A DNA stretch of 42,155 nucleotides from Mucilaginibacter lacusdianchii (lineage in GTDB: Bacteria; Bacteroidota; Bacteroidia; Sphingobacteriales; Sphingobacteriaceae): assembly GCF_009770985.1 (NCBI RefSeq), contig NZ_WSRW01000010.1:1-42155 (forward strand), read 5' to 3'. Each line of letters starts with the position of its first letter. Position 1 is the first letter of the stretch. The notes under the pieces are model-generated. The model had not been told where the DNA came from. It worked only from the letters and a program-made list of their open reading frames with translations, and did not search any database. The position numbers and the translations under genes were made by a program. This document shows, piece after piece, positions 8,066 through 15,744 of the stretch.

Positions 8066-8947
8066 ATGAATTTGAAACAAGCAGATGTGAGTGTAGGAAG
8101 TGTTGTGGGTAAAAATCAGCTTAAGCCAAAAGTGTTACAGGTAAAAGCCCGTTATTTAACGGCGTTGAAAGTGTTTGTAGGATTAACCGTAGCTTTAGTA
8201 ATAGCCTTAACTACTACCATCTACAAGCTTAATGAACAAACCCGTTTACAGACTGAAGAAAATAACCGCCTGTTAAACCAGGTATCATCCCTAAAAAGCC
8301 AGGTAGATGAAAACGTGGAAGCCCTAAACTTGGTAACTGCACAAAAAGACAGCAGCAACAGCAAAGCGCTAGGCTATATTGAAAGCATACAATCCAAACT
8401 AAAAACCATTAATAGCTATTTGAGCCGCCGGGGCTTGAAAAGTGTATCGTTTAAAACAATTAAAGCGAGCAACAAAACCAGCAAGGCAGATAACACCAAG
8501 ATTTACCAAAAGTATAACCGCTATTTATCTAAACTGGTAGATAACATTGCCGAGATGCCTATGGGCTATCCGCGTGCAAGTTCTTTTACCTCAATTTTTG
8601 GCTACCGTGGCAATCCGTTCAATTTTGGGCGTAGTGAATTTCATCCCGGATTGGACTTTAAAGGGCAAATGGGCGATCAGGTAAAATGTACGGCTAGTGG
8701 TAAAGTTATATTTACCGGTCGTGCCGGTGGTTATGGTAACTGCGTACGCATTCGTCATATTAATGGTATTGAAACATGGTACGGCCATTTGTCGCGCATT
8801 ACGGTTCGCGAAGGTCAGAAAGTAAGTGTGGGCGAAATGGTGGGCAAGGTGGGTTCAACCGGACGCTCAACTGGTCCGCACCTGCACTACGAAGTGCGTC
8901 GGGATGGTAAGCCCGTAAATCCAGTGCAGTATTTGTCGTTGAATTAA
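8066..8947 (+). CDS. M23-family peptidoglycan endopeptidase, membrane-anchored
   Basis: A 293-residue LytM/M23 metallopeptidase that cuts peptidoglycan cross-bridges or, if inactive, activates amidases. One transmembrane segment lies at about 33-52, followed by a coiled coil at 55-92 (LQTEENNRLLNQVSSLKSQV) and the peptidase domain at about 170-285. Zinc ligands are complete: H193 and D197 in HPGLDFKG and the HLH motif at 272-274 in GPHLHYEV, so it should be active. Most of the protein faces the periplasm. The layout resembles cell-shape or division M23 proteins such as those partnered with bactofilin, but no bactofilin gene is adjacent. A strong terminator follows. Confidence 0.93.
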   Translation: MNLKQADVSVGSVVGKNQLKPKVLQVKARYLTALKVFVGLTVALVIALTTTIYKLNEQTRLQTEENNRLLNQVSSLKSQVDENVEALNLVTAQKDSSNSKALGYIESIQSKLKTINSYLSRRGLKSVSFKTIKASNKTSKADNTKIYQKYNRYLSKLVDNIAEMPMGYPRASSFTSIFGYRGNPFNFGRSEFHPGLDFKGQMGDQVKCTASGKVIFTGRAGGYGNCVRIRHINGIETWYGHLSRITVREGQKVSVGEMVGKVGSTGRSTGPHLHYEVRRDGKPVNPVQYLSLN

Positions 8948-8983
8948 TTGTAGATTTAGGAATATAGAATTGAGATTTTAAGT

Positions 8984-9020
8984 AGGCTTCGTTTTTGTCA
9001 GATGCAAAAACGGAGCTTTA
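8984..9020 (+). terminator. Intrinsic terminator after the M23 peptidase gene
   Basis: AGGCTTCGTTTTTG (8984-8997) pairs with CAAAAACGGAGCTT (9005-9018) through a seven-base loop, with two wobble pairs, and is followed by TTATT. It separates this gene from ahcY. Confidence 0.75.
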
Positions 9021-9113
9021 TTATGATAGTGTCAGCTTAAATTGTAAAAGTAATAGCATTGCGCATCAAAGCTAATTCGCTGATATCGAACTGCAGACTT
9101 AAAACGCCTCACC

Positions 9114-9144
9114 TTGTATAACCCGCTGATTATCCCTAATTTTG
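9114..9144 (+). promoter_or_regulatory. Promoter of ahcY
   Basis: TTG at 9114-9116, then exactly 20 bases, then TAATTTTG at 9137-9144: a full match to the Bacteroidota TTG-N20-TAnnTTTG promoter. The ATG at 9165 gives a leader of about 15 bases. No SAH or SAM aptamer was recognised between the preceding terminator and this promoter. Confidence 0.8.
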
Positions 9145-9164
9145 CAGTCTTAAATTAAGAAAGT

Positions 9165-10481
9165 ATGTCGTCAGTAGAAACTACCTACGTTAAATACAAA
9201 GTAAAAGACATGTCGCTGGCCGATTGGGGCCGCAAAGAGATAGAACTGGCCGAGGCAGAAATGCCGGGCTTAATGGCTTTACGCGCTGAATACGGTCCGT
9301 CGCAACCTTTACAAGGTGCACGTATTGCTGGCTGTTTGCACATGACTATCCAAACCGCTGTGTTAATTGAAACACTGGTGGCGTTGGGTGCCGAGGTTAC
9401 CTGGTCGTCATGTAATATCTTCTCCACACAAGATCATGCCGCTGCCGCCATTGCTGCTGCCGGTATTTCGGTTTATGCCTGGAAAGGTATGAATGCCGAA
9501 GAATTTGACTGGTGCATTGAGCAAACCTTGTACTTTGGCAAAGAGCGCCAGCCACTGAACATGATTTTGGATGATGGCGGTGACTTAACCAATATGGTGT
9601 TTGATAAATATCCTGAACTGGTTGCCGGTATCAAAGGTTTATCTGAAGAAACTACCACTGGTGTACACCGTTTATACGAGCGCATGAAAAATGGTACTTT
9701 GCCAATTCCTGCTATCAACATCAACGACTCGGTTACTAAATCTAAATTCGACAACAAATACGGTTGCCGCGAATCATTGGTAGATGCTATCCGCCGCGCT
9801 ACCGACGTAATGATGGCCGGTAAAGTAGCCGTAGTTTGCGGTTATGGTGATGTGGGTAAAGGCTCTGCCGATTCATTGCGTAATGCAGGTGTCCGCGTGA
9901 TTGTTACCGAGATTGACCCGATCTGTGCGCTACAAGCTGCTATGGAAGGTTTTGAGGTAAAACGCCTGTCAACTGCCATTCCGGAGGCTGACATTGTGGT
10001 AACCGCTACCGGTAACTGCGATATTGTACGCGAGCAACATTTCCGTGCTTTGAAAGATAAAGCTATTGTTTGTAACATCGGCCACTTCGATAATGAAATT
10101 GATATGGCCTGGTTAAACGGTACTTATGGTGATACCAAGGTTGAAATTAAACCACAGGTTGATAAATACACCATCAATGGCAAAGACGTTATTGTGTTGG
10201 CTGAAGGTCGTTTGGTAAATCTTGGTTGTGCTACCGGTCACCCTAGCTTTGTAATGTCAAACTCGTTTACTAACCAAACTTTGGCCCAGTTAGAACTTTG
10301 GACCAACCGTGAGGCATATGAGAACAAAGTATATACCCTGCCTAAGCACTTGGACGAAAAAGTAGCCCGTTTGCACTTAGCCAAAATTGGTGTAGAGCTG
10401 GAAGTACTAGATGAGCACCAGGCTGAATACATTGGCGTAACCGTTGAAGGTCCGTTTAAACCGGAGTATTATCGTTATTAA
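9165..10481 (+). CDS. ahcY: S-adenosylhomocysteine hydrolase
   Basis: A 438-residue adenosylhomocysteinase, which reversibly splits SAH into adenosine and homocysteine and so relieves product inhibition of methyltransferases. Substrate-domain signatures include SSCNIFSTQDHAAAA at about 81-95 and the DDGGD loop at 136-140; the NAD-binding motif GYGDVGKG is at 226-233. The C-terminus ends in the expected KPEYYRY, whose lysine and tyrosine reach into the neighbouring subunit's NAD site. Length is that of the shorter bacterial type. It is a monocistronic cytoplasmic enzyme with a clear promoter and terminator and, together with metK (6 kb away), closes most of the SAM cycle. Confidence 0.98.
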   Translation: MSSVETTYVKYKVKDMSLADWGRKEIELAEAEMPGLMALRAEYGPSQPLQGARIAGCLHMTIQTAVLIETLVALGAEVTWSSCNIFSTQDHAAAAIAAAGISVYAWKGMNAEEFDWCIEQTLYFGKERQPLNMILDDGGDLTNMVFDKYPELVAGIKGLSEETTTGVHRLYERMKNGTLPIPAININDSVTKSKFDNKYGCRESLVDAIRRATDVMMAGKVAVVCGYGDVGKGSADSLRNAGVRVIVTEIDPICALQAAMEGFEVKRLSTAIPEADIVVTATGNCDIVREQHFRALKDKAIVCNIGHFDNEIDMAWLNGTYGDTKVEIKPQVDKYTINGKDVIVLAEGRLVNLGCATGHPSFVMSNSFTNQTLAQLELWTNREAYENKVYTLPKHLDEKVARLHLAKIGVELEVLDEHQAEYIGVTVEGPFKPEYYRY

Positions 10482-10510
10482 TTTTTATTACGAAATATAA
10501 TGTAAAAGAT

Positions 10511-10543
10511 AAAGGCATGACTTAACGAGTTATGCCTTTTTTT
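10511..10543 (+). terminator. Intrinsic terminator of ahcY
   Basis: AAAGGCATGACT (10511-10522) pairs fully with AGTTATGCCTTT (through 10539, one G-T pair), and a run of T continues to 10543. It lies 30 bases past the ahcY stop. Confidence 0.93.
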
Positions 10544-10748
10544 GGTGATAATTAATTCCGTTAGTTTATAGCAGAACACAAATGCTTGACATATTTCCTA
10601 TATAAGAAATGAACATGCTGTGATTATGCAAAAGCGATGTTTATTAAGCCTTACTAGCCAATTATTTTAATGTTGCTTAAGTTTTAAATAATAAACGTAA
10701 GGTAGCATCCAAAATGGTTACGCCTTAATTTAGAATTACTTGTAGCTT

Positions 10749-12749
10749 TTAGTTTAAGGCCTTTTTTAATACTTCAGCAGTTTTATCAATACCCTCAAAA
10801 CCTGTATGTAAGTAAACTTGATTTCCTATCTTATCAAAGATCAAATATGCTGGAATACCTGAAATCTTGAGTTTGCTTTTTAAAGCAGACATTTGCTCAT
10901 GAGTTATTCTAATGTGCTCGCCGGACATTTCGTTGATCATATTTTTCCAGATCTTTGTTGGTGAGCTTTCATCGGTAAGGTAAATAAAAATAACGTTATC
11001 TTTATTAATTGAGGCTTTGGTTTGCTTGAAATCTTTGATGGCTTGTATGCAGGGGGCACACCATGTTGCCCAAAAATCTATATAGATTGTTTTCCCATTA
11101 AATGGCTTAATTATCTCATTCAGCACAATATCCGGATTTGCTATAGTTTTGTCTATAGAATAAATTCTGTAATTATTAGTGAGTTGATTTTCAGGGGTCT
11201 TTTCAAGTATTTGTTTGCTGATAGAAAGTATATAATGTTGTAAAAATGAGTCTTTCAAGCTTTGGAGTGCAGCTATATCATAAGCATTAAGCGGCGTATT
11301 TTGCCGAATCAGCTTCTTGCAAAAAAGCTGGCTTGTAGATAAATCGAACATTATGCCAGAGCTTGTGCCTAATATATGCGTAAGTACTCTCTTGAGGCTA
11401 TCTGAATATTCTTTATTTGCAAACGAGCGGCTTTCATCAGCAAAACGGTCATTGAAGTTGCTCACAAACATTGCATCGAAAGGTGTTTTAGGCTCCTCAA
11501 TATACTGTCTTTCCGAATCGTCCGGAATAAAAATCGAAGCTTCGGCTAACGCTATTCCAAGCGCCCATTGCATGTTATTAATTTGCTTTGCATTTGCGTT
11601 TGGTAAATTAATAGCGGCATCAAGGTCTTTTATCATCCGCGCTATATCAGATGGTAAGGAGTCGATTTGTTTTATCCTTTTTAAAAGTTTAATTGTTTGT
11701 ACTTTCTGTTTTTGTTTCCGCTCTGCAGGCCAGTTGTTTGGATTTTCTGTTTTCAAAAATGCAATATATGCCCTTTCTTGTTTAGAAAGCGGATAGTCTT
11801 TTAACAAAGAAGCGAAGTTTTCATTGCTTATAAAATTGACTTTAACAACGTTATGATGTATAATATCTTCTATACCTGCTGCATTGTTAATTACCTTTGC
11901 AAAGTCAGATGAATATAGTCCATAATAATCATTAACATGAAATTCTTTTAATGCTGAAAAAAAGCGCTCATCAAAATCAGGAATCGTGATCTTCTTGTTA
12001 CGTTTGCGCTCATCTCTATATACCATATCAAGTTGTACTATCCAACTTGCAGCATCCATTCTTAGATTGATTTCGGCTAGTTGCCGAGTTTTGGTTAATA
12101 ATTGTTTGTCTTCTGAAAGATCTTTAAGTCCTTTACTTACTTGCTGAAGAATGAATTTTTTTAATGTCTCTGCTGATGTATTGTGGTTGTCAATTAAACC
12201 ATATATTAAGCTAGGAGATAAAAAACGGCGTGAATAATTAGATAGGTTAAATTGATAAAACTGATTGTTGATATCAGCAAAAGCACCTGAGAAAACAATT
12301 TGTTCTTTTTTGTTTGGTCTGCGCAGGTCAGCCCATAGCACCGATTCCTTACCCGGTTCAAGGATGATTTTTCCATTGTACGGCAAAAAGTCATAAAGCA
12401 TTACCTCAGATGCAGAAACCAAAGGTATTATGACTTTAAAACTTCCTTTACTATCGATAGTTAAATCGATGTTTATCTCTTCGTTGGTAATAGGATTATT
12501 ATATACTAAGTGCGCCTTCTGGTTTTCAAACGCGTAACCAGTTAAATGGCCCGTAAGTATTGCTGACTGATTTTTAAAAACCGGCATAGGCAGGGGCCGA
12601 TCGTCATCAATTGGATGCAAAGCTGCCGCAATAAGCTTTTGAGGTATAGAATCTATTTTGTGTACTATACTAGTAGCAGTGGCTGTCTGCCAATAAAACA
12701 GTTGACTAAAAAGCAGCATTGCTGACAATGATATGTAAAAAAAGTTCAT
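10749..12749 (-). CDS. Exported TlpA-like thioredoxin-domain protein
   Basis: A 666-residue protein with an N-terminal signal sequence (FFYISLSAMLLFSQLF), a beta-rich domain at about 55-170 resembling those that precede thioredoxin domains in Bacteroidota TlpA-like proteins, a long helical middle, and a C-terminal TlpA/AlkyI hydroperoxide reductase-type domain. The redox motif WCAPC is at 563-567 and the cis-proline GIPAY at about 632-635, so the thioredoxin fold should be active in the periplasm, probably as a disulfide reductase. The partner is unknown. The coding DNA looks richer in A and T than neighbouring genes, which could indicate recent acquisition or weak expression. No gene is linked to it in an operon. 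Confidence 0.85.
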   Translation of the reverse strand: MNFFYISLSAMLLFSQLFYWQTATATSIVHKIDSIPQKLIAAALHPIDDDRPLPMPVFKNQSAILTGHLTGYAFENQKAHLVYNNPITNEEINIDLTIDSKGSFKVIIPLVSASEVMLYDFLPYNGKIILEPGKESVLWADLRRPNKKEQIVFSGAFADINNQFYQFNLSNYSRRFLSPSLIYGLIDNHNTSAETLKKFILQQVSKGLKDLSEDKQLLTKTRQLAEINLRMDAASWIVQLDMVYRDERKRNKKITIPDFDERFFSALKEFHVNDYYGLYSSDFAKVINNAAGIEDIIHHNVVKVNFISNENFASLLKDYPLSKQERAYIAFLKTENPNNWPAERKQKQKVQTIKLLKRIKQIDSLPSDIARMIKDLDAAINLPNANAKQINNMQWALGIALAEASIFIPDDSERQYIEEPKTPFDAMFVSNFNDRFADESRSFANKEYSDSLKRVLTHILGTSSGIMFDLSTSQLFCKKLIRQNTPLNAYDIAALQSLKDSFLQHYILSISKQILEKTPENQLTNNYRIYSIDKTIANPDIVLNEIIKPFNGKTIYIDFWATWCAPCIQAIKDFKQTKASINKDNVIFIYLTDESSPTKIWKNMINEMSGEHIRITHEQMSALKSKLKISGIPAYLIFDKIGNQVYLHTGFEGIDKTAEVLKKALN

Positions 12750-12876
12750 GTTGTGATAAGATATAGATCAGGTGATTAACCTAAATTCTAGTGCACTTTT
12801 TAATTAGTGGCTTCTTGGAAAAGGAAGCAACCTGCTTTTTGATAGAGAATTAAAAGTTTAGGTGATTGTATATGAT

Positions 12877-12922
12877 ATTTAAACTGATATTAAACTAAAT
12901 ATATTTATATATCGGTTTAAAT
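12877..12922. repeat. 46-base near-palindrome upstream of the TlpA-like gene
   Basis: ATTTAAACTGATAT (12877-12890) is complementary to ATATCGGTTTAAAT (12909-12922) apart from one T-G pair, and the centre contains the perfect palindrome TAAATATATTTA (12896-12907). It lies 128-173 bases before the start of the minus-strand TlpA-like gene, so it could be an operator or a cruciform-prone element. Confidence 0.6.
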
Positions 12923-13138
12923 GAAAAATTGAATGTGAATCCATACTTTCCAGTGATAGTATCTCATCTGGTGCAATCACAATCGCTGACAAACATCTTT
13001 TTCAAAATTCAACTTATGTTTGCTGCTTTTCTGTATATATAATTGCCTTACAAATGCAGAGCCTGTAACTATGTGACTCAGCTTTGTTTTTAAGTTGTTA
13101 TATGTTTACGTGCAGATAATTAGCTATTGCATTATAAT

Positions 13139-13167
13139 TAAACAGGGTGCCTTAAAACCCCTGTTTA
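13139..13167 (-). terminator. Possible terminator of the YbjQ-family gene
   Basis: TAAACAGGG (13139-13147) is complementary to CCCTGTTTA (13159-13167) with an 11-base loop. On the minus strand it is followed only by a mixed A/T tail, so terminator activity is uncertain. It is 41 bases after the stop at 13208. Confidence 0.45.
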
Positions 13168-13207
13168 ATCTTATGATAACTATTGTTTCCGGATAAGGAA
13201 GTTATTT

Positions 13208-13537
13208 TTATTCTTTTTCTACCACTACAGCTGTGCCATAAGCCAGCACTTCTGTAACGCCTTGCATTACTTCATTAGCGTCATAACGCATGTTAATAAT
13301 GGCATTGGCACCTAAAGCCTGTGCATGTTGAATAAGCAGTTGGTATGCCTCTTCGCGGGCACGTTCGCAAAGCTCAACGTAAATAGATAACCGGCCGCCA
13401 AAAATAGATTGTAAGCCACCGGCAATGTTACCAAGAGCACTACGGCTGCGTACGGTGATGCCACGCACTACGCCTAAATGTTTTACTACACGGTAACCGT
13501 CTAAGCTGATGCTGGTGGTGATAAGAGAGGTATCCAT
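13208..13537 (-). CDS. YbjQ/UPF0145-family protein
   Basis: A 109-residue protein of the YbjQ family (heavy-metal-binding domain superfamily by name; the biochemical role is not established). It has the family landmarks: an N-terminal strand with SLDGYRVVKHLGVVRGITVR, the central glycine-rich GNIAGGLQSIFGGR, a helical AREEAYQLLIQHAQALGANA and the closing YGTAVVVE. Length matches the family, whose members form ring-like oligomers. The cytoplasmic location is inferred from the absence of a signal sequence. It has its own promoter and is not in an operon. Confidence 0.88.
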   Translation of the reverse strand: MDTSLITTSISLDGYRVVKHLGVVRGITVRSRSALGNIAGGLQSIFGGRLSIYVELCERAREEAYQLLIQHAQALGANAIINMRYDANEVMQGVTEVLAYGTAVVVEKE

Positions 13538-13591
13538 AAAAATGTTGTTTTAAAGCGATTTTAATAAATATGTCGTAATGTTTTAGCGTCT

Positions 13592-13619
13592 CAAATATAG
13601 CAGATTTTCCTAGCGGCAA
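13592..13619 (-). promoter_or_regulatory. Candidate promoter of the YbjQ-family gene
   Basis: On the minus strand TATATTTG (13592-13599) matches TAnnTTTG exactly, with TTG (13617-13619) 17 bases upstream. The predicted leader is about 50 bases. Confidence 0.5.
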
Positions 13620-13725
13620 TAAAATATTAACACTATAAGACAAATGAACCTGCATTTAAAGCAATCATAAATACCTTTTAACTGTTAGCATGAAAGATGT
13701 TTACTTTGCAAAAATTTTATAGCCG

Positions 13726-14448
13726 ATGGTTAGATTATCAGTTAATATCAATAAAATAGCAACATTGCGTAATTCACGCGGCGGTAATAAGCCCGATTTA
13801 ATTCAGGTAGCTAAAGATTGTGAAAAGTTTGGTGCGCAAGGCATTACCGTACATCCGCGGCCTGATGAGCGCCATATCCGTTACAGTGATGTATACGAGC
13901 TAAAAGAAATTGTTACTACCGAGTTTAACATAGAAGGTAACTGCGAGGAACAAAAGTTTATTGATTTAGTGTTGGCTGTAAAACCCCACCAGGTTACTTT
14001 GGTGCCCGATGCTAACGGACAGCTTACCTCTAATCATGGGTGGAATACCATCGAGAATAAGCGTTACCTTACTGATATGGTAAAATGCTTTAAAGATGCC
14101 GGCATTCGTGTATCCTTGTTTGTTGACCCATTGCTGGATATGGTAGAGGCTGCTGCTGAAACCGGCACAGATAGGGTGGAACTGTATACGGAAAGCTATG
14201 CCGCCCATTACCATCAAGGGATAGAGCTGGCTGCCGCGCCATTTATACAGGCCGCAGAAATGGCTCATAAAGCAGGACTGGGTTTGAATGCAGGTCACGA
14301 CCTGGATTTGCAAAATCTTAAATACTTTGCGCAAAACGTTCCTAATCTAGATGAAGTAAGTATTGGTCATGCCTTAATCAGTGATGCGCTATATTATGGT
14401 CTGGAAAATACGATACAGATGTACAAGCAACAACTGGCTAGTTCATAA
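13726..14448 (+). CDS. pdxJ: Pyridoxine 5'-phosphate synthase
   Basis: A 240-residue TIM-barrel enzyme that condenses 1-deoxyxylulose 5-phosphate with 3-amino-2-oxopropyl phosphate to form pyridoxine 5'-phosphate in the DXP-dependent vitamin B6 pathway. Family signatures are LSVNINKIATLRNSRG at the start, the active-site strand GITVHPRPDERHIRY at about 39-53, and the C-terminal NAGHDLDLQNL and SIGHALISDAL phosphate-binding loops. Length matches PdxJ exactly. A near-consensus TTACTTTGC lies about 20 bases before the start. No other B6 gene is in the window. Confidence 0.97.
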   Translation: MVRLSVNINKIATLRNSRGGNKPDLIQVAKDCEKFGAQGITVHPRPDERHIRYSDVYELKEIVTTEFNIEGNCEEQKFIDLVLAVKPHQVTLVPDANGQLTSNHGWNTIENKRYLTDMVKCFKDAGIRVSLFVDPLLDMVEAAAETGTDRVELYTESYAAHYHQGIELAAAPFIQAAEMAHKAGLGLNAGHDLDLQNLKYFAQNVPNLDEVSIGHALISDALYYGLENTIQMYKQQLASS

Positions 14449-14476
14449 CAGACCTGATTATTTACTTAAAATATAA

Positions 14477-14514
14477 TGTGTGGTTGTACCATTAGTGCAG
14501 CCACACATATCTTT
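14477..14514 (+). terminator. Intrinsic terminator of pdxJ
   Basis: TGTGTGGTTGTA (14477-14488) pairs with TGCAGCCACACA (14496-14507), including G-T pairs, and is followed by TATCTTTT. It lies 28 bases past the pdxJ stop. Confidence 0.7.
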
Positions 14515-14574
14515 TAGTAAGGCAGCGTTCGCAGAAAAATCTTTGTAAGGGTAAGAAGAATAACAGGGTTTTTA

Positions 14575-14640
14575 CCAGCGGCCCTCTGGATACACGGTAG
14601 GCAAATACTCGTTTGCATTTTGAACATTGTGGTTCCAAGG
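14575..14640. other. GC-richer patch with three tandem small hairpins
   Basis: Three short stems follow each other: CCAG/CTGG (14575-14589), GCAAA/TTTGC (14601-14616) and GAAC/GTTC (14622-14635), in a patch visibly richer in G and C than its surroundings. On the minus strand one stop-bounded frame reads NANEYLPTVYPEGRW before a stop but has no start codon. It may be a small structured RNA or a gene remnant between the convergent pdxJ and EamA genes. Confidence 0.3.
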
Positions 14641-14740
14641 TTTAGGGGGAATTGTAGATTAATCAATAGTTATTATTCCTTATACGAATGCCTTATAGTA
14701 AAAGTTTAATAAAAACGAGTGATTAATTAACCCTGAGTTT

Positions 14741-15664
14741 TTAGGCAACTTTAACTTTCCGGTAACTTGGCACGTTGACCAGTAAAATGCCGATTAAAAT
14801 TACGGCCAAGCCTAGCATTTGCCCGCTATATAAACGCTCGTTAGCCAATACCCAGCCTAGCACTACAGCTACCACTGGGTTTACGTAGGTATATGTGCTT
14901 ACTAACGCAGGCGCTACTTGACCTAATAGCCAGATGTATGATAAATAACCTACTAAGGAGCCAAACGTTATCAGAAATATTATGCCGGCCCAAGCTTGTG
15001 CAGGTACATGGTTAAATGTAAATCCCTTAAATTCTCCACTTATGCCGGCTATCAAAAGGCTGAATAGGCTAGCCGCTATAAGCTGTATACTGCTGTTCAT
15101 GATTACTGAGCTGTTGCCTTTACTGCTTTTGGTAAGTAATGAACCCACAACCCAAAGCATTGCGCCAATTTGTACGCCTATCATGGCCCATAGGCTCATA
15201 GCCGATTGTTTAGCTTCCTGATGCCCCATCTGCACAAACAAGAATATACCTACAAAGCCAATGAGCAAACCAGAGATGATATACTTGTTTGAAAAGTATT
15301 GGGCCCATCGCGATCTATCGAATATCAAAAACCATAGGGGCTGTGCAGCAATTAATACCGCTACTTGTCCCGAACCGATATACTGCTCGGCCCAAGCCAC
15401 CATGCCGGTACCGCCCACCAGCATTAAAATGCCGCTGATGGCTTGAGTTCTAAGCAACTTGCCCTTTGGAATCACTTCGCCCTTAGCTTTGCAATATATC
15501 AACATTAAGATGCCAGCCACGCAGTATCGCAAGGCCACCAGTATAAAAGGCGGAAAACCGGTAAGTCCAAACTGTACCGCCAGATAGGTAGAACCCCATA
15601 TGGTATAAACGCTCAAAAATGCTAGCATAATGAGCCAGCGCGATGCGGTAGGTTTGGTTTGCAT
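14741..15664 (-). CDS. EamA-family (drug/metabolite) transporter
   Basis: A 307-residue inner-membrane protein with ten predicted transmembrane segments in two EamA repeats of five. It starts RWLIMLAFLSVYTIWGSTYL, the typical opening of YedA-like members, and the second repeat begins near residue 160 (LWAMIGVQIGAML). Such proteins export amino acids or small metabolites, but the substrate here cannot be read. It lies 80 bases downstream of metK on the same strand, but the metK terminator separates them, so coupling with SAM metabolism is doubtful. Confidence 0.92.
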   Translation of the reverse strand: MQTKPTASRWLIMLAFLSVYTIWGSTYLAVQFGLTGFPPFILVALRYCVAGILMLIYCKAKGEVIPKGKLLRTQAISGILMLVGGTGMVAWAEQYIGSGQVAVLIAAQPLWFLIFDRSRWAQYFSNKYIISGLLIGFVGIFLFVQMGHQEAKQSAMSLWAMIGVQIGAMLWVVGSLLTKSSKGNSSVIMNSSIQLIAASLFSLLIAGISGEFKGFTFNHVPAQAWAGIIFLITFGSLVGYLSYIWLLGQVAPALVSTYTYVNPVVAVVLGWVLANERLYSGQMLGLAVILIGILLVNVPSYRKVKVA

Positions 15665-15687
15665 AGTTGATAAAGCTTATGGTATGC

Positions 15688-15722
15688 AAAAGGAGCGACA
15701 GACATCGCCCATCGCTCCTTTT
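15688..15722 (-). terminator. Intrinsic terminator of metK
   Basis: AAAAGGAGCGA (15688-15698) is perfectly complementary to TCGCTCCTTTT (15712-15722). On the minus strand the T run ends the hairpin. It lies between the metK stop (15745) and the EamA start (15664). Confidence 0.88.
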
Positions 15723-15744
15723 ACTTATCAAAAATAAGAAATTA

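Larger units (their letters stand above)
12750..13207. other. Gene-free AT-rich spacer
   Basis: 458 bases between the TlpA-like gene (upstream side) and the YbjQ gene (downstream side). It contains the near-palindrome at 12877-12922 and a weak hairpin at 13139-13167. No reading frame with a plausible start or recognisable RNA was found in the rest. Confidence 0.6.

Noticed and set aside
9019..9113. Possible SAH or SAM riboswitch upstream of ahcY
   Set aside because: The ahcY promoter at 9114-9144 leaves a leader of only about 15 bases, and no aptamer-like conserved blocks are seen.
9473..10432. Several minus-strand open frames inside ahcY
   Set aside because: All overlap the clearly conserved ahcY frame and show no protein-like composition.
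11022..11796. Plus-strand frames within the TlpA-like gene
   Set aside because: The minus-strand frame is continuous over 666 codons with signal peptide and WCAPC motif; the opposite frames are shadows.
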